This document shows, piece by piece, positions 15,409 through 23,458 of a stretch of 34,934 bases of DNA. Every line of letters begins with the position of its first letter. The stretch's first letter is position 1. The stretch comes from Saprospiraceae bacterium UBA2329. GTDB taxonomy: Bacteria > Bacteroidota > Bacteroidia > Chitinophagales > Saprospiraceae. The DNA is taken from positions 1 to 34,934 of the forward strand of contig DDUV01000096.1 of NCBI GenBank assembly GCA_002344975.1, read 5' to 3'. The position numbers and the translations under genes are program-made. The notes beneath the pieces were generated by a model that ran no database searches, was not told the DNA's origin, and saw only the letters and a list, made by a program, of their open reading frames with translations.

Positions 15409-15466
15409 TTCATTGATACGGCAAAACCGGGGTGTCGTTGTGTCAATTTGGCAGGGTAGGGGAGTG

Positions 15467-15934
15467 TTATTTGGGTATTTTCTTCATGCGGTCCAATTCT
15501 CGCTTGTTGTCTTTTTCTTTGATGGATTCGCGTTTGTCGTGGGTCTTTTTGCCTTGTGCCAGCGCGATTTCGAGCTTGGCCAAGCCGCGATCTGAGAGAT
15601 AGAGCTTGTAGGGCACAATGGTGAGGCCGCGCTCTTTGACGCGCCGTTCCAATTTGCGCAGTTCGGGTTTTCGCAGCAGCAGCTTGCGAACCCGGCGGGT
15701 TTCGTGATTGGCATAAGTGCCGTTTTCGTACTCGGCAATGAACATGCTGCGCACATACAGGCCGTCGGGTTGAAACCAGCAGTAAGCATCCGAGAGGTTG
15801 GCGTTGCCCTTGCGAATGGATTTGATCTCGGTGCCCTGCAATACGATGCCCGCCTCGAATACGTCGAGGAATTCATATTCGTAACGCGCCCTGCGATTCA
15901 CGATTTCTATGGTTTTTGGCTTCTTCTCTGCCAT
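15467..15934 (-). CDS. smpB: SsrA-binding protein SmpB
   Basis: RNA-binding protein that brings tmRNA to stalled ribosomes for trans-translation. The product is 155 aa from the ATG at 15934. The open frame extends 13 codons upstream, but family members begin close to the IVNRRARYEYEFLDVFEAGI motif. Further hallmarks: GTEIKSIRKGNANLSDAYC, the RRVRKLLLRKPELRKL basic region, GLTIVPYKLY and the lysine-rich tail ending with RMKKIPK. The tmRNA gene is not in the window. The groEL gene follows 118 bp downstream with its own promoter. Confidence 0.96.
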   Translation of the reverse strand: MAEKKPKTIEIVNRRARYEYEFLDVFEAGIVLQGTEIKSIRKGNANLSDAYCWFQPDGLYVRSMFIAEYENGTYANHETRRVRKLLLRKPELRKLERRVKERGLTIVPYKLYLSDRGLAKLEIALAQGKKTHDKRESIKEKDNKRELDRMKKIPK

Positions 15935-15970
15935 GACGTTGTTTGATTTCTGATTCCGGGTTCCAAATTG

Positions 15971-16005
15971 CACTGCCTACTGCCCACTACACACCGCCTA
16001 CCGCT
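15971..16005. repeat. Copy of the 'TAGGCGGT' intergenic repeat
   Basis: Read on the minus strand, the segment has CGGTAGGCGGTGTG (exact 14-base match to 3201-3214) followed by GGGCAGTAGGCAGTG. It lies in the smpB leader, between a minus-strand TAATTTTG (-7 candidate, 16040-16047) and the smpB start. Confidence 0.55.
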
Positions 16006-16090
16006 CCGTCTTTACAAGCCCCCTCCGAACATCGCACAGCAAAATTAAGTTTCGTTTGCGGATTTTATTCCCCTAATGACTGCTTTTCGC

Positions 16091-16098
16091 TATCTTTG
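16091..16098 (+). promoter_or_regulatory. -7 element of carA
   Basis: TATCTTTG matches TAnnTTTG and lies 31 nt before the ATG at 16130. Its position excludes the upstream in-frame start at 16076, which would precede the transcript. Confidence 0.55.
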
Positions 16099-16129
16099 CC
16101 GCGTCAATTTTGAAACACACCGCACGTCC

Positions 16130-17233
16130 ATGCTGGAATCAGAATCAAGGCAGGCCCTGTTGTTGTTGGCAGACGGCACGCTCTTTCGGGGCAAAGCCGC
16201 CGGCGCTGTCGGCACCACCACAGGCGAAATCTGCTTCAATACCGGGATGACCGGCTATCAGGAAATTTTTACCGACCCCTCCTACTTCGGCCAGTTGATG
16301 GTCACGACCAATGCCCACATCGGCAATTACGGCATCAAAGCAACGGAAACGGAGTCGGCAACGATTAAAATTGCCGGGCTGATCTGCAAAAATTTCAGCG
16401 AGCCGTACTCGCGCACGCAGGCCGACGAGTCCATCCAGAAGTATTTTGAAGCGCAGGGTTTGGTGGCCATTTCCGACGTGGATACCCGCGCCATCGTGCG
16501 GCATATTCGCAGCAAAGGCGCCATGAATGCCATCGTTTCCTCCGAAATCACCGATGTGGAGGAACTGCGCCGCCGCTTGGCCGCCGTGCCGAATATGGAC
16601 GGACTGGAATTGGCCTCTGCCGTGAGTACGCCCGAACCGTATTTCGTGGGCAACCCCGATGCGCGTTTCCGGGTGGCTGTATATGATTATGGCGTCAAGC
16701 GCAACATTTTGCAATGCTTCGCCGAGCGCGACTGCTACCTGCAAGTGTTTCCCGCCAAGACGCCGTTGGGTCAGGTAAAGGATTGGAAACCAAATGGTTA
16801 TTTTCTGTCCAATGGTCCGGGCGACCCCGCTCCGATGGATTACGCCGTGCAAACTGCCAAATCCATCCTGGCCGAAGACCTGCCCTTGTTTGGTATATGT
16901 CTGGGGCATCAGATACTGGCGCTGGCTATGGACATTCCCACGCACAAAATGCACCACGGCCACCGGGGCATCAATCATCCGGTGAAAAATCTGATTACCG
17001 GCAGGAGTGAAATCACCAGCCAAAATCATGGTTTCGGCGTTAGCAAAGATGCTATTGCCGCTGCCGCCGACCGCGTGGAGGTAACGCACGTCAACCTGAA
17101 CGACGACACCATCGAAGGCATGCGCGTGAAGGGCAAACGAGCTTTTTCGGTGCAATACCACCCCGAAGCCTCGCCCGGCCCGCACGACGCCCGCTACCTG
17201 TTCGATGATTTTATCCGTTTCATGCAGATTTAA
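16130..17233 (+). CDS. carA: Carbamoyl-phosphate synthase small subunit
   Basis: Glutaminase subunit of carbamoyl-phosphate synthase. It releases ammonia from glutamine for the large subunit and feeds pyrimidine and arginine synthesis. The product is 367 aa, normal for the family. The N-terminal CarA domain shows GEICFNTGMTGYQEIFTDPS and the SRTQADESIQKYF stretch. The C-terminal class I glutamine amidotransferase domain carries the nucleophile Cys257 in LFGICLGHQILALAMD and the His344/Glu346 pair in QYHPEASPGP. The partner carB is not adjacent; eno follows on the same strand with its own -7 element. Confidence 0.96.
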   Translation: MLESESRQALLLLADGTLFRGKAAGAVGTTTGEICFNTGMTGYQEIFTDPSYFGQLMVTTNAHIGNYGIKATETESATIKIAGLICKNFSEPYSRTQADESIQKYFEAQGLVAISDVDTRAIVRHIRSKGAMNAIVSSEITDVEELRRRLAAVPNMDGLELASAVSTPEPYFVGNPDARFRVAVYDYGVKRNILQCFAERDCYLQVFPAKTPLGQVKDWKPNGYFLSNGPGDPAPMDYAVQTAKSILAEDLPLFGICLGHQILALAMDIPTHKMHHGHRGINHPVKNLITGRSEITSQNHGFGVSKDAIAAAADRVEVTHVNLNDDTIEGMRVKGKRAFSVQYHPEASPGPHDARYLFDDFIRFMQI

Positions 17234-17256
17234 TATGGCCGCAGGGGCTTTCCTTC

Positions 17257-17264
17257 TATTTTTG
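17257..17264 (+). promoter_or_regulatory. -7 element of eno
   Basis: TATTTTTG fits TAnnTTTG and lies 37 nt upstream of the eno ATG, just after the carA stop. The start region is A-rich (GAAAAAATAAATAAC) without an SD, as expected for Bacteroidota. Confidence 0.5.
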
Positions 17265-17301
17265 CCACCACAATCATTAGCCAACTGAAAAAATAAATAA
17301 C

Positions 17302-18582
17302 ATGAGTGCAATTGCAGACATCATCGCCCGCGAAATCCTCGACTCCCGCGGCAACCCCACCATCGAAGTGGAAGTATTGACCGAGGACGGTTTCTTTGGC
17401 CGCGCAGCCGTGCCTTCCGGCGCGTCCACCGGCTCGCACGAAGCGGTAGAACTTCGCGATGGCGACAAAGAACGCTACATGGGCAAGGGCGTGCTCCGCG
17501 CCGTTCACAATGTGGAAGAAATCATTCGGGAAGAACTCATCGGCACCGATGTGTTCGAGCAGCGTTACATTGACAATACCATGCTCGACCTCGACGGCAC
17601 CCCGAATAAAGCCAAACTCGGCGCCAATGCCATCCTCGGCGTTTCATTGGCCGTAGCCAAAGCCGCCGCCGAAGAGGCCGGCATGTCGCTGTATCGCTAT
17701 GTGGGCGGCGTCAATGCGCACGTTTTGCCCGTACCGATGATGAACATCCTCAATGGAGGTTCTCATGCCGATAATGGTATTGACTTTCAGGAGTTTATGA
17801 TTATGCCCATCGGCGCCGAGAGCTTCTCGCAGGGCCTGCGCATGGGCGTGGAGGTGTTTCATAACCTCAAGAGCGTGCTGAAAGGCAAAGGCTACTCTAC
17901 CAACGTAGGCGACGAGGGAGGATTTGCTCCCAACATCAAATCGAACGAAGAGGCCATCCAGATCGTGCTCCAGGCTATTGAAGCAGCAGGCTACCGTCCG
18001 GGCGAGGACATCATGATCGCGCTGGACCCCGCCGCTTCCGAGTTTTACAACGAAGAAGAACAGGTGTATCACCTCCGCAAGTCCAGCGGCGAAAAACTCA
18101 CCGGCGACCAAATGGTGGCTTATTGGAAAGACTGGTGCAGCCGCTACCCGATCTTCTCGCTCGAAGACGGCCTCGCCGAAGACGACTGGGCTTCCTGGGG
18201 CAAACTGACCGCCGAAATCGGCAGTCGCGTGCAGCTCGTAGGCGACGACCTCTTTGTGACCAACACCAAGCGCCTGCAGCGCGGCATCGAAGCCAATGTG
18301 GCCAACTCCATCCTCGTGAAAGTCAACCAGATCGGCTCGCTCACCGAAACCATCGAAACCGTGAGCATGGCTACCCGCAACGCTTACACCAGCGTGATGA
18401 GCCACCGTTCGGGCGAAACCGAAGACACCACCATCGCCGATTTGGCTGTGGGTCTCAACACCGGCCAGATCAAAACCGGCTCGGCTTCCCGCTCAGATCG
18501 GATTGCCAAGTACAACCAGTTGCTCCGCATAGAGGAAGAATTGGGTGACGACGCGGTGTATCCGGGCAAATCTTTATTGTAA
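17302..18582 (+). CDS. eno: Enolase
   Basis: Glycolytic enzyme converting 2-phosphoglycerate to phosphoenolpyruvate, Mg-dependent. The 426-aa product is full length. Seen: IIAREILDSRGNPTIEVEV at the N-terminus, the mobile-loop ASTGSHEAVELRD, PMMNILNGGSHADNGIDFQE, the metal-binding YNEEEQ/SLEDGLAEDDW/VGDDLFVTN series, the catalytic-lysine region ILVKVNQIGSLTE, and the signature SHRSGETEDTTIADLAVGL with GSASRSDRIAKYNQLLRIEE. A DivIC/FtsB-like gene starts 30 bp after its stop, so co-transcription is likely. Confidence 0.98.
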   Translation: MSAIADIIAREILDSRGNPTIEVEVLTEDGFFGRAAVPSGASTGSHEAVELRDGDKERYMGKGVLRAVHNVEEIIREELIGTDVFEQRYIDNTMLDLDGTPNKAKLGANAILGVSLAVAKAAAEEAGMSLYRYVGGVNAHVLPVPMMNILNGGSHADNGIDFQEFMIMPIGAESFSQGLRMGVEVFHNLKSVLKGKGYSTNVGDEGGFAPNIKSNEEAIQIVLQAIEAAGYRPGEDIMIALDPAASEFYNEEEQVYHLRKSSGEKLTGDQMVAYWKDWCSRYPIFSLEDGLAEDDWASWGKLTAEIGSRVQLVGDDLFVTNTKRLQRGIEANVANSILVKVNQIGSLTETIETVSMATRNAYTSVMSHRSGETEDTTIADLAVGLNTGQIKTGSASRSDRIAKYNQLLRIEEELGDDAVYPGKSLL

Positions 18583-18612
18583 TTCGTATGTTTGTCAAAT
18601 AAAACGCTGCTT

Positions 18613-18918
18613 ATGTTTTCCAATCTGTTCAAACCGCTCACCGACTTGCTGCCGCATCAGCTTCGCAACAAGTACTTCCTGATCCTCGCCGTCTTTTTCG
18701 GCCTGCTCATTTTCGTGGACAAACACGACCTGATCACGCAGTATAAGCTACAGCGCACGGTGAACAAACTCGAACAGGACAAAGCGTTTTATCGCGAAAA
18801 AATTGACGAGGCGGAGGCCAACCGGGCTTCGTTCAACGAAAATAAGGAGCGCTACGCCCGCGAACACTACAAAATGAAACGCGCCGACGAGGATGTGTTC
18901 ATCATTGTAGAGGAATAG
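18613..18918 (+). CDS. Septum formation initiator family protein (DivIC/FtsB-like)
   Basis: 101-aa bitopic membrane protein. A short cytoplasmic N-terminus precedes one transmembrane helix (about residues 21-36, YFLILAVFFGLLIFVD). A periplasmic coiled coil follows (LQRTVNKLEQDKAFYREKID, EANRASFNENKERYAREHYK) and the typical ending KRADEDVFIIVEE. In other bacteria FtsB/DivIC forms a complex with FtsL and FtsQ/DivIB that activates septal cell-wall synthesis. An eno-ftsB neighbourhood is also known in proteobacteria. ATG at 18613 is preferred over an in-frame TTG at 18592. Confidence 0.9.
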   Translation: MFSNLFKPLTDLLPHQLRNKYFLILAVFFGLLIFVDKHDLITQYKLQRTVNKLEQDKAFYREKIDEAEANRASFNENKERYAREHYKMKRADEDVFIIVEE

Positions 18919-19067
18919 AATAGGGCGTGCCGGCCCCTCAAGCGCCTCCCCGACCCTCCAAAGAGGGAGCCATCGGGCTGGGCCGTCGGGTGTTCCGGTC
19001 GTCGCCTCCCTTCACCCCCTCACGCGGCAGACCAACGACAACGAAAAACTGCTTTAAAATAACAACC
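18919..19067. other. Intergenic segment with small hairpin before sucD
   Basis: A pyrimidine-rich stretch contains the hairpin CCCTC-CAAA-GAGGG (18954-18967) in the context CCGACCCTCCAAAGAGGGAG, a kind of unit often dispersed in Bacteroidota intergenic DNA. The last 40 bases are A-rich leader. No TAnnTTTG promoter is seen, so sucD may be read from the eno/divIC transcript. Confidence 0.4.
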
Positions 19068-19940
19068 ATGTCTGTATTAGTCAATAAAAATTCAAAAATC
19101 ATCGTCCAGGGATTCACCGGCAAAGAAGGTACTTTCCACGCATCCCAAATGATTGAATACGGTACCAACGTAGTAGGCGGCGTCACGCCCGGCAAAGGCG
19201 GCGAAACCCACTTGGACAAGCCGGTATTCAACTCCGTTTACGATGCCGTTCAGCAGGCCGGCGCCGACACATCGGTCATCTTCGTGCCGCCGGCATTCGC
19301 TGCCGACGCCATCATGGAGGCCGCCGAGGCAGGCATCAAAGTCATCATCTGCATCACCGAGGGCATCCCCGTGCAGGACATGGTGAAGGTGAAAGCCTAC
19401 ATCTCCGGCAAAGACTGCCGCCTCATCGGACCCAACTGCCCCGGCGTCATCACGCCCGACGAGGCCAAATGCGGCATCATGCCGGGCTTCATTCACCGCA
19501 AGGGCAACATCGGCATCGTTTCGCGTTCCGGCACCCTCACTTACGAGGCAGTGGACCAAGTGACGAAAGCCGGCATGGGCCAGTCCACCTGCATCGGTAT
19601 CGGCGGCGACCCCATCGTGGGCACCACCACCAAAGAAGCGGTGGAACTGCTGATGAATGACCCCGAAACGGAGGGCATCATCATGATCGGCGAGATCGGC
19701 GGCAGCATGGAAGCCGACGCCGCCCGCTACATCCGCGACTTCGGCACCAAACCGGTGGTAGGTTTTATTGCCGGCCAAACGGCGCCCAAAGGCCGCACCA
19801 TGGGCCACGCCGGCGCCATCATCGGCGGCGCAGACGACACCGCCGAAGCTAAAATGAAGATCATGGAGGAGTGTGGCATCCATGTGGTGCGTACTCCCGC
19901 TGAAATCGGCGAAACCATGCGCCGGGCTTTGGGGAAATGA
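19068..19940 (+). CDS. sucD: Succinyl-CoA synthetase (ADP-forming) subunit alpha
   Basis: TCA-cycle enzyme subunit that forms succinate and ATP from succinyl-CoA through a phosphohistidine. The product is 290 aa from the ATG at 19068. The frame extends 47 codons upstream, but that part is low-complexity and outside the family. Seen: CoA-binding IIVQGFTGKEGTFHASQMIE, VIFVPPAFAADAIMEAAEAG, the signature RSGTLTYEAVDQ, IGIGGDPIVGTTTKEAVELL, and the phosphorylated His247 in GRTMGHAGAIIGG. The beta subunit gene sucC is not adjacent. A palindromic repeat element follows. Confidence 0.97.
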   Translation: MSVLVNKNSKIIVQGFTGKEGTFHASQMIEYGTNVVGGVTPGKGGETHLDKPVFNSVYDAVQQAGADTSVIFVPPAFAADAIMEAAEAGIKVIICITEGIPVQDMVKVKAYISGKDCRLIGPNCPGVITPDEAKCGIMPGFIHRKGNIGIVSRSGTLTYEAVDQVTKAGMGQSTCIGIGGDPIVGTTTKEAVELLMNDPETEGIIMIGEIGGSMEADAARYIRDFGTKPVVGFIAGQTAPKGRTMGHAGAIIGGADDTAEAKMKIMEECGIHVVRTPAEIGETMRRALGK

Positions 19941-19957
19941 GTTTTTAGGTTTTGACA

Positions 19958-20132
19958 GTGCGGGTAGAACCCGCCGAATATTGGCACGAGATGGAATCTC
20001 GCGCCAGCGAAGGAAGGGCGTTGCCGGAGGGTGGCGTCCTTTTTTCGTTGTGCCGCGATGGGCAAAAAGAGCAAAAATAGCCCGCGCGAGGTTCTACCTC
20101 GTGTGAACTATCGTGCGGGTTCCACCCGCTTG
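19958..20132. repeat. Composite palindromic element after sucD
   Basis: Four 15-bp palindromes, each with 6-bp arms and a 3-nt loop: GCGGGT-AGA-ACCCGC (19960-19974), CGAGAT-GGA-ATCTCG (19987-20001), CGAGGT-TCT-ACCTCG (20087-20101) and GCGGGT-TCC-ACCCGC (20115-20129). The left pair and right pair are imperfect reverse complements of each other over roughly 47 bases, so the whole forms a larger inverted repeat around an 80-base centre. Inferred to be a REP/MITE-like element; no coding content is seen. Confidence 0.75.
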
Positions 20133-20212
20133 TAATCAGCTCAATTTCAGTATGAACCTCGTGCCGGCGTAGGAAAACACATCCCTCGCGCAAAAAATCC
20201 ATCTCACCCGCC

Positions 20213-20220
20213 TATCTTTG
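20213..20220 (+). promoter_or_regulatory. -7 element of the RsmI-like gene
   Basis: TATCTTTG matches TAnnTTTG and ends 4 nt before the ATG at 20225. This is the same close spacing as for xseA, which implies a leaderless or nearly leaderless transcript. Confidence 0.55.
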
Positions 20221-20224
20221 CGCC

Positions 20225-20950
20225 ATGCCGCTGAACAACACCACGCCGCCCGGCGCCCTCTATCTCATCCCCGCGCCGCTGGGCGAGTCCGGGCTGGATT
20301 CCATACCCGCAGCGGCCATAGCCGTGTTGCACAGGTTGGAATACTTCATTGTGGAGCGGGCCAAAACAGCGCGCCACTACATCAAAGCCACCCATCCGCC
20401 GCGCGCCTTGCAGGAATTGCACATCGTAGAATTAGCGCAAAACTCCGCCACCGAAGACTGGGAAGCATTGCTGGCGCCCCTGCGCGCAGGCCACGATGTG
20501 GGCTTGTTGTCGGAAGCGGGCTGCCCCGGCATCGCCGACCCTGGAGCGGAGGTGGTAAAACGGGCGCACTTGCACGGCATACAGGTGGTGCCCTTGGCGG
20601 GGCCTTCGAGCATCGTACTGGCGTTGATGGCATCGGGTATGAACGGGCAGTCGTTTTGCTTTCACGGCTACCTGTCGGCCAAGCGCCCGGAGCTGGAACG
20701 CGACCTCAAAAGATTGGAGCAGAGCGCCTTGCGCTTGCATCAAACCCAACTGTTCATAGAAGCGCCCTACCGCAACGGGCAGGTCATTGAAACAGCCTTG
20801 AAAACCCTGAGCGCGGGAACCTTATTCGGCATTGCCTGCGATCTGACGCTGCCGGAACAATATGTGCGTCGCCTGCCGGTGTCGGAATGGCGCGAAACGC
20901 CGCCGCCCGATTTGCACAAACGTCCTGCGGTGTTTTTGATAGGTTCGTAA
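20225..20950 (+). CDS. SAM-dependent methyltransferase, RsmI-like (tetrapyrrole methylase fold)
   Basis: 241-aa cytoplasmic enzyme of the family that includes RsmI, the 16S rRNA C1402 2'-O-methyltransferase. It opens with GALYLIPAPLGESGLDSIPA, then FIVERAKTARHYIKA. The SAM-binding segment LLSEAGCPGIADPGAEVVK is diagnostic. VVPLAGPSSIVLALMASGM and FCFHGYLSAKRPE follow. Compared with canonical RsmI (TPGISDPG) the motif is slightly altered and the C-terminus is short, so it may be the divergent Bacteroidota paralogue rather than RsmI itself. The next methyltransferase gene begins 11 bp after its stop, so they share a transcript. Confidence 0.85.
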   Translation: MPLNNTTPPGALYLIPAPLGESGLDSIPAAAIAVLHRLEYFIVERAKTARHYIKATHPPRALQELHIVELAQNSATEDWEALLAPLRAGHDVGLLSEAGCPGIADPGAEVVKRAHLHGIQVVPLAGPSSIVLALMASGMNGQSFCFHGYLSAKRPELERDLKRLEQSALRLHQTQLFIEAPYRNGQVIETALKTLSAGTLFGIACDLTLPEQYVRRLPVSEWRETPPPDLHKRPAVFLIGS

Positions 20951-20961
20951 AATACCACATC

Positions 20962-21594
20962 ATGCAATCATTCTGGAACGAGCGCTACGCAGCGCCCGAG
21001 TACGCCTACGGAAAGGCGCCCAATGTTTTTCTCGCTTCCCGGCTGCCTGATTTTCCGGCGGGCCGCATCCTTTTTCCCGCCGAGGGAGAAGGGCGCAACG
21101 CCGTTTTTGCGGCGCGATTGGGTTGGGAGGCGCACGCTTTTGATTACAGTGAATCTGCCCGGATGAAGGCATTGCAGTTGGCCCAGGAACAAGGGGTGCA
21201 GTTGCAATACGCCGTTGCTGATGTGCGGGAGTTGGATTACGAACCGGCTGCTTTTGATGCCATCGCCATCATTTTTGCACATTTCCCCTCTTCATTCCGC
21301 GCGCATTGCCATCAGGTATGGGACCGGCTGCTGAAGCCCGGCGGCGTGTTGTTGCTGGAGGCGTTCAGCAAAGACCATTTGAGCTACAACGCAGACGGAA
21401 AAGCAGGCGGCCCGCGCGAGGCTGATTTGCTGTACGATGCGGCAGAATTGGAAGCAGCCTTTGGGCATTATGATATACTGGAATCCCGACAAGTGGAAAC
21501 CGAGCTTTCCGAAGGATTGTACCACAATGGCTTGTCTTCTGTGGTGCAGTTTGTGGCACGCAAACCGGTTAACGGCCCGGCATTTGGGCAATGA
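20962..21594 (+). CDS. Class I SAM-dependent methyltransferase
   Basis: 210-aa protein from the ATG at 20962. The frame runs further upstream into the preceding gene, but the family begins with FWNERYAAPEYAYGKAPN, as in TehB/thiopurine-type methyltransferases. Motif I is ILFPAEGEGRNAVFAARLGW, then the acidic strand AHAFDYSESARMKAL, motif II-like VADVRELDYEPAAFDAIAI, and post-motif LLKPGGVLLLEAFSKDH. The substrate is unknown. It follows the RsmI-like gene by 11 bp and its 3' end overlaps the convergent phosphatidylserine decarboxylase gene by 26 bp. Confidence 0.88.
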   Translation: MQSFWNERYAAPEYAYGKAPNVFLASRLPDFPAGRILFPAEGEGRNAVFAARLGWEAHAFDYSESARMKALQLAQEQGVQLQYAVADVRELDYEPAAFDAIAIIFAHFPSSFRAHCHQVWDRLLKPGGVLLLEAFSKDHLSYNADGKAGGPREADLLYDAAELEAAFGHYDILESRQVETELSEGLYHNGLSSVVQFVARKPVNGPAFGQ

Positions 21595-22225
21595 CGCTGC
21601 GATTGGCCCTCACCACGTCTCCGATTTTGACCTTGATTTCGGTGTTCAACGGCAGGAAAATGTCCACCCGCGAGCCGAACTTAATGAAGCCCATTTCAGC
21701 GCCCTGTTCGATGGTTTGGCCGGGCGTGAGGTAGTTGCATATCCGCCGGGCCAATGCGCCGGCTATTTGTCGCAGCAAAATATCGCCATGTTCATTGCCG
21801 ATGACCGAAGTGTGGCGTTCGTTCTCGGTGGAGGATTTGGGATGCCAGGCCACCAAATATTTGCCGGGATGATATTGGCTGTATCGCACCTGTCCGGGTA
21901 TAGGGCTGCGGTTGACGTGCACATTGACGGGCGACATGAAGACGGAGATCATGAGCCGGCGATCTTTAAAATATTCCGGTTCCTCCGTTTCTTCTACCAC
22001 CACGATTCTGCCGTCGGCGGGTGCATAAACGCAACATTTGTCGGCTTCACAAATACTGCGTTCAGGATGTCTGAAGAATTGTAAAACAATGATAAACAGG
22101 AGTATAGAGACAATAATTGCAACTCCGAACAGCGAGGGAATCATCCAGTACGACAGCCCCGACAACGCCAATCCCACAGCAAAAACAACAGCCAACGAGG
22201 CATAACCTTCCTTATGTATTTTCAT
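21569..22225 (-). CDS. psd: Phosphatidylserine decarboxylase proenzyme, short form
   Basis: Makes phosphatidylethanolamine by decarboxylating phosphatidylserine at the inner membrane. The product is 218 aa from the ATG at 22225 (MKIHKEGYASLAVVFAVG), the usual start of the short PSD-A type; the frame reaches 22297. Two hydrophobic segments (about 10-50) are followed by FFRHPER, the conserved Asp in YAPADGRIVVVEE, His in VFMSPVNVHVNRSP, and the processing site Gly-Ser in KFGSRVDIFLP, where self-cleavage yields the pyruvoyl group. It is divergent from the next gene and overlaps the methyltransferase 3' end. Confidence 0.93.
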   Translation of the reverse strand: MKIHKEGYASLAVVFAVGLALSGLSYWMIPSLFGVAIIVSILLFIIVLQFFRHPERSICEADKCCVYAPADGRIVVVEETEEPEYFKDRRLMISVFMSPVNVHVNRSPIPGQVRYSQYHPGKYLVAWHPKSSTENERHTSVIGNEHGDILLRQIAGALARRICNYLTPGQTIEQGAEMGFIKFGSRVDIFLPLNTEIKVKIGDVVRANRSVIAQMPGR

Positions 22226-22311
22226 CAAATCTGCATTTTTGCCGCAAATTTCGTTTATCATTCCCGAAATGCCTAATTTTAGCGCTTCTCTCAGCACAAT
22301 GCCGCACTATG

Positions 22312-23412
22312 ATGAAACGCATTTATATGGCCGCCACCAGTCAGCATGTAGGAAAAACCACCTGCACGCTGGGGCTTACGGCTGCGCTGCGCCGCCGGGG
22401 CCTGAACGTGGGCTACTGCAAACCGGTAGGCCAGGAGTTTGTTGACCTCGGCGACCTGAAGGTGGACAAAGACGCCTTGCTGTTTTCCACCATTATGGGT
22501 TTTATTCTCGATCCGGCCCTGCACAGTCCGGTCATCGTGGGCAGCGGTCTCACCAAGTCTTTTATAGAAAACCCCGGCGAGTACCAATTTGCCGAGCGCG
22601 TCCTGCATGCCGCCAACAGCTTAGATTCTGTACACGATATCGTAGTCATGGAGGGCACCGGCCATCCGGGAGTCGGCAGCGTTATTGACCTGAGCAATGC
22701 CGACGTGGCTGCGCTCACCGGCGCCGGTGTGGTGATGGTAGTAGAGGGCGGCATAGGCAGCACCATTGACGAGCTGAATGTCAATCTGGCTTTGTTTCGG
22801 GAGCAAAAACTGCCCATTCTCGGCGTCATCGTCAATAAAGTATTGCCCGACAAAATGGAGCAGGTGCGGCACTATGTGGGTAAAAAATTAGACCGTTACG
22901 GCATCCCTCTGCTTGGCGTGTTGCCCTTTGATAAAACCCTTACCTTTCCCATCATGGAAACCATTTTGCAAGCCGTCAAAGGCAAGGTGGTTTTTCACGA
23001 AGAGCGCTTGGACAACCGCATAGAGCACATCATTTCCGGGTCTTTGGTAGAACGCCGGGAGTTTGGCGGGTTTCACAACCTCTTGGTGGTCGTCAACTTC
23101 CGCCGCCTCGATCACACCATAGAAATCATAGAAGAAGTGGCCCGGCAAAAGGGCATGGAAGGTAGTCCGCTGGCGGGTATTATTGTCAACGGAGAGGGCG
23201 ATTTTGTACCCGAATTTTTAGACGACTTTACCTGTAAAGATTATGTGGAGGCGCATCGCATTCCCGTCATTGCCACCACATTGGATACTTATGGGGCGGC
23301 GCTCAAGATTGGAAAAATTGAGGTCAAGATCAATACCCGCACCTTGTGGAAAGCTGAGCGGGCGGTGGAGTTGTTTCAGCAACATGTGGAATTGGACAGG
23401 CTGCTGGGCTGA
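22312..23412 (+). CDS. BioD-like/Pta N-terminal-like AAA ATPase
   Basis: The product is 366 aa (start ATG at 22312, or 22309, two adjacent ATGs). The N-terminal half is a P-loop domain of the dethiobiotin-synthetase type (MKRIYMAATSQHVGKTTCTL with the Walker A GKTT, then KPVGQEF and the VVMEGTGHPGVGSVIDLSNA region). The C-terminal part (about 215-366) resembles the DRTGG-type domain found beside it in phosphotransacetylase N-termini (ILQAVKGKVVFHEERLDNRI, HNLLVVVNFRRLDHTIEII). It lacks the phosphotransacetylase catalytic domain, so it is not Pta. A regulatory or nucleotide-sensing role is possible but unproven. A TAATTTTA (22274-22281) may serve as its -7 element. Confidence 0.8.
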   Translation: MKRIYMAATSQHVGKTTCTLGLTAALRRRGLNVGYCKPVGQEFVDLGDLKVDKDALLFSTIMGFILDPALHSPVIVGSGLTKSFIENPGEYQFAERVLHAANSLDSVHDIVVMEGTGHPGVGSVIDLSNADVAALTGAGVVMVVEGGIGSTIDELNVNLALFREQKLPILGVIVNKVLPDKMEQVRHYVGKKLDRYGIPLLGVLPFDKTLTFPIMETILQAVKGKVVFHEERLDNRIEHIISGSLVERREFGGFHNLLVVVNFRRLDHTIEIIEEVARQKGMEGSPLAGIIVNGEGDFVPEFLDDFTCKDYVEAHRIPVIATTLDTYGAALKIGKIEVKINTRTLWKAERAVELFQQHVELDRLLG

Positions 23413-23458
23413 GGAGGATGCGCGAGCCAAGCCCATTGAGCGCGAACCAAAGCCGGCA

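Noticed and set aside
13744..15459. 571-codon open frame on the plus strand opposite groEL
   Set aside because: It is the mirror of the groEL coding sequence, whose minus-strand product is unambiguous. The plus-strand translation is rich in Phe/His/Gly with no family resemblance.
16145..17311. 388-codon minus-strand frame opposite carA
   Set aside because: carA on the plus strand has all catalytic motifs; the opposite frame has no recognisable features.
18927..19067. 47-codon N-terminal extension of SucD
   Set aside because: The added part is low-complexity intergenic sequence containing a hairpin, and SucD proteins start at the downstream ATG (19068).
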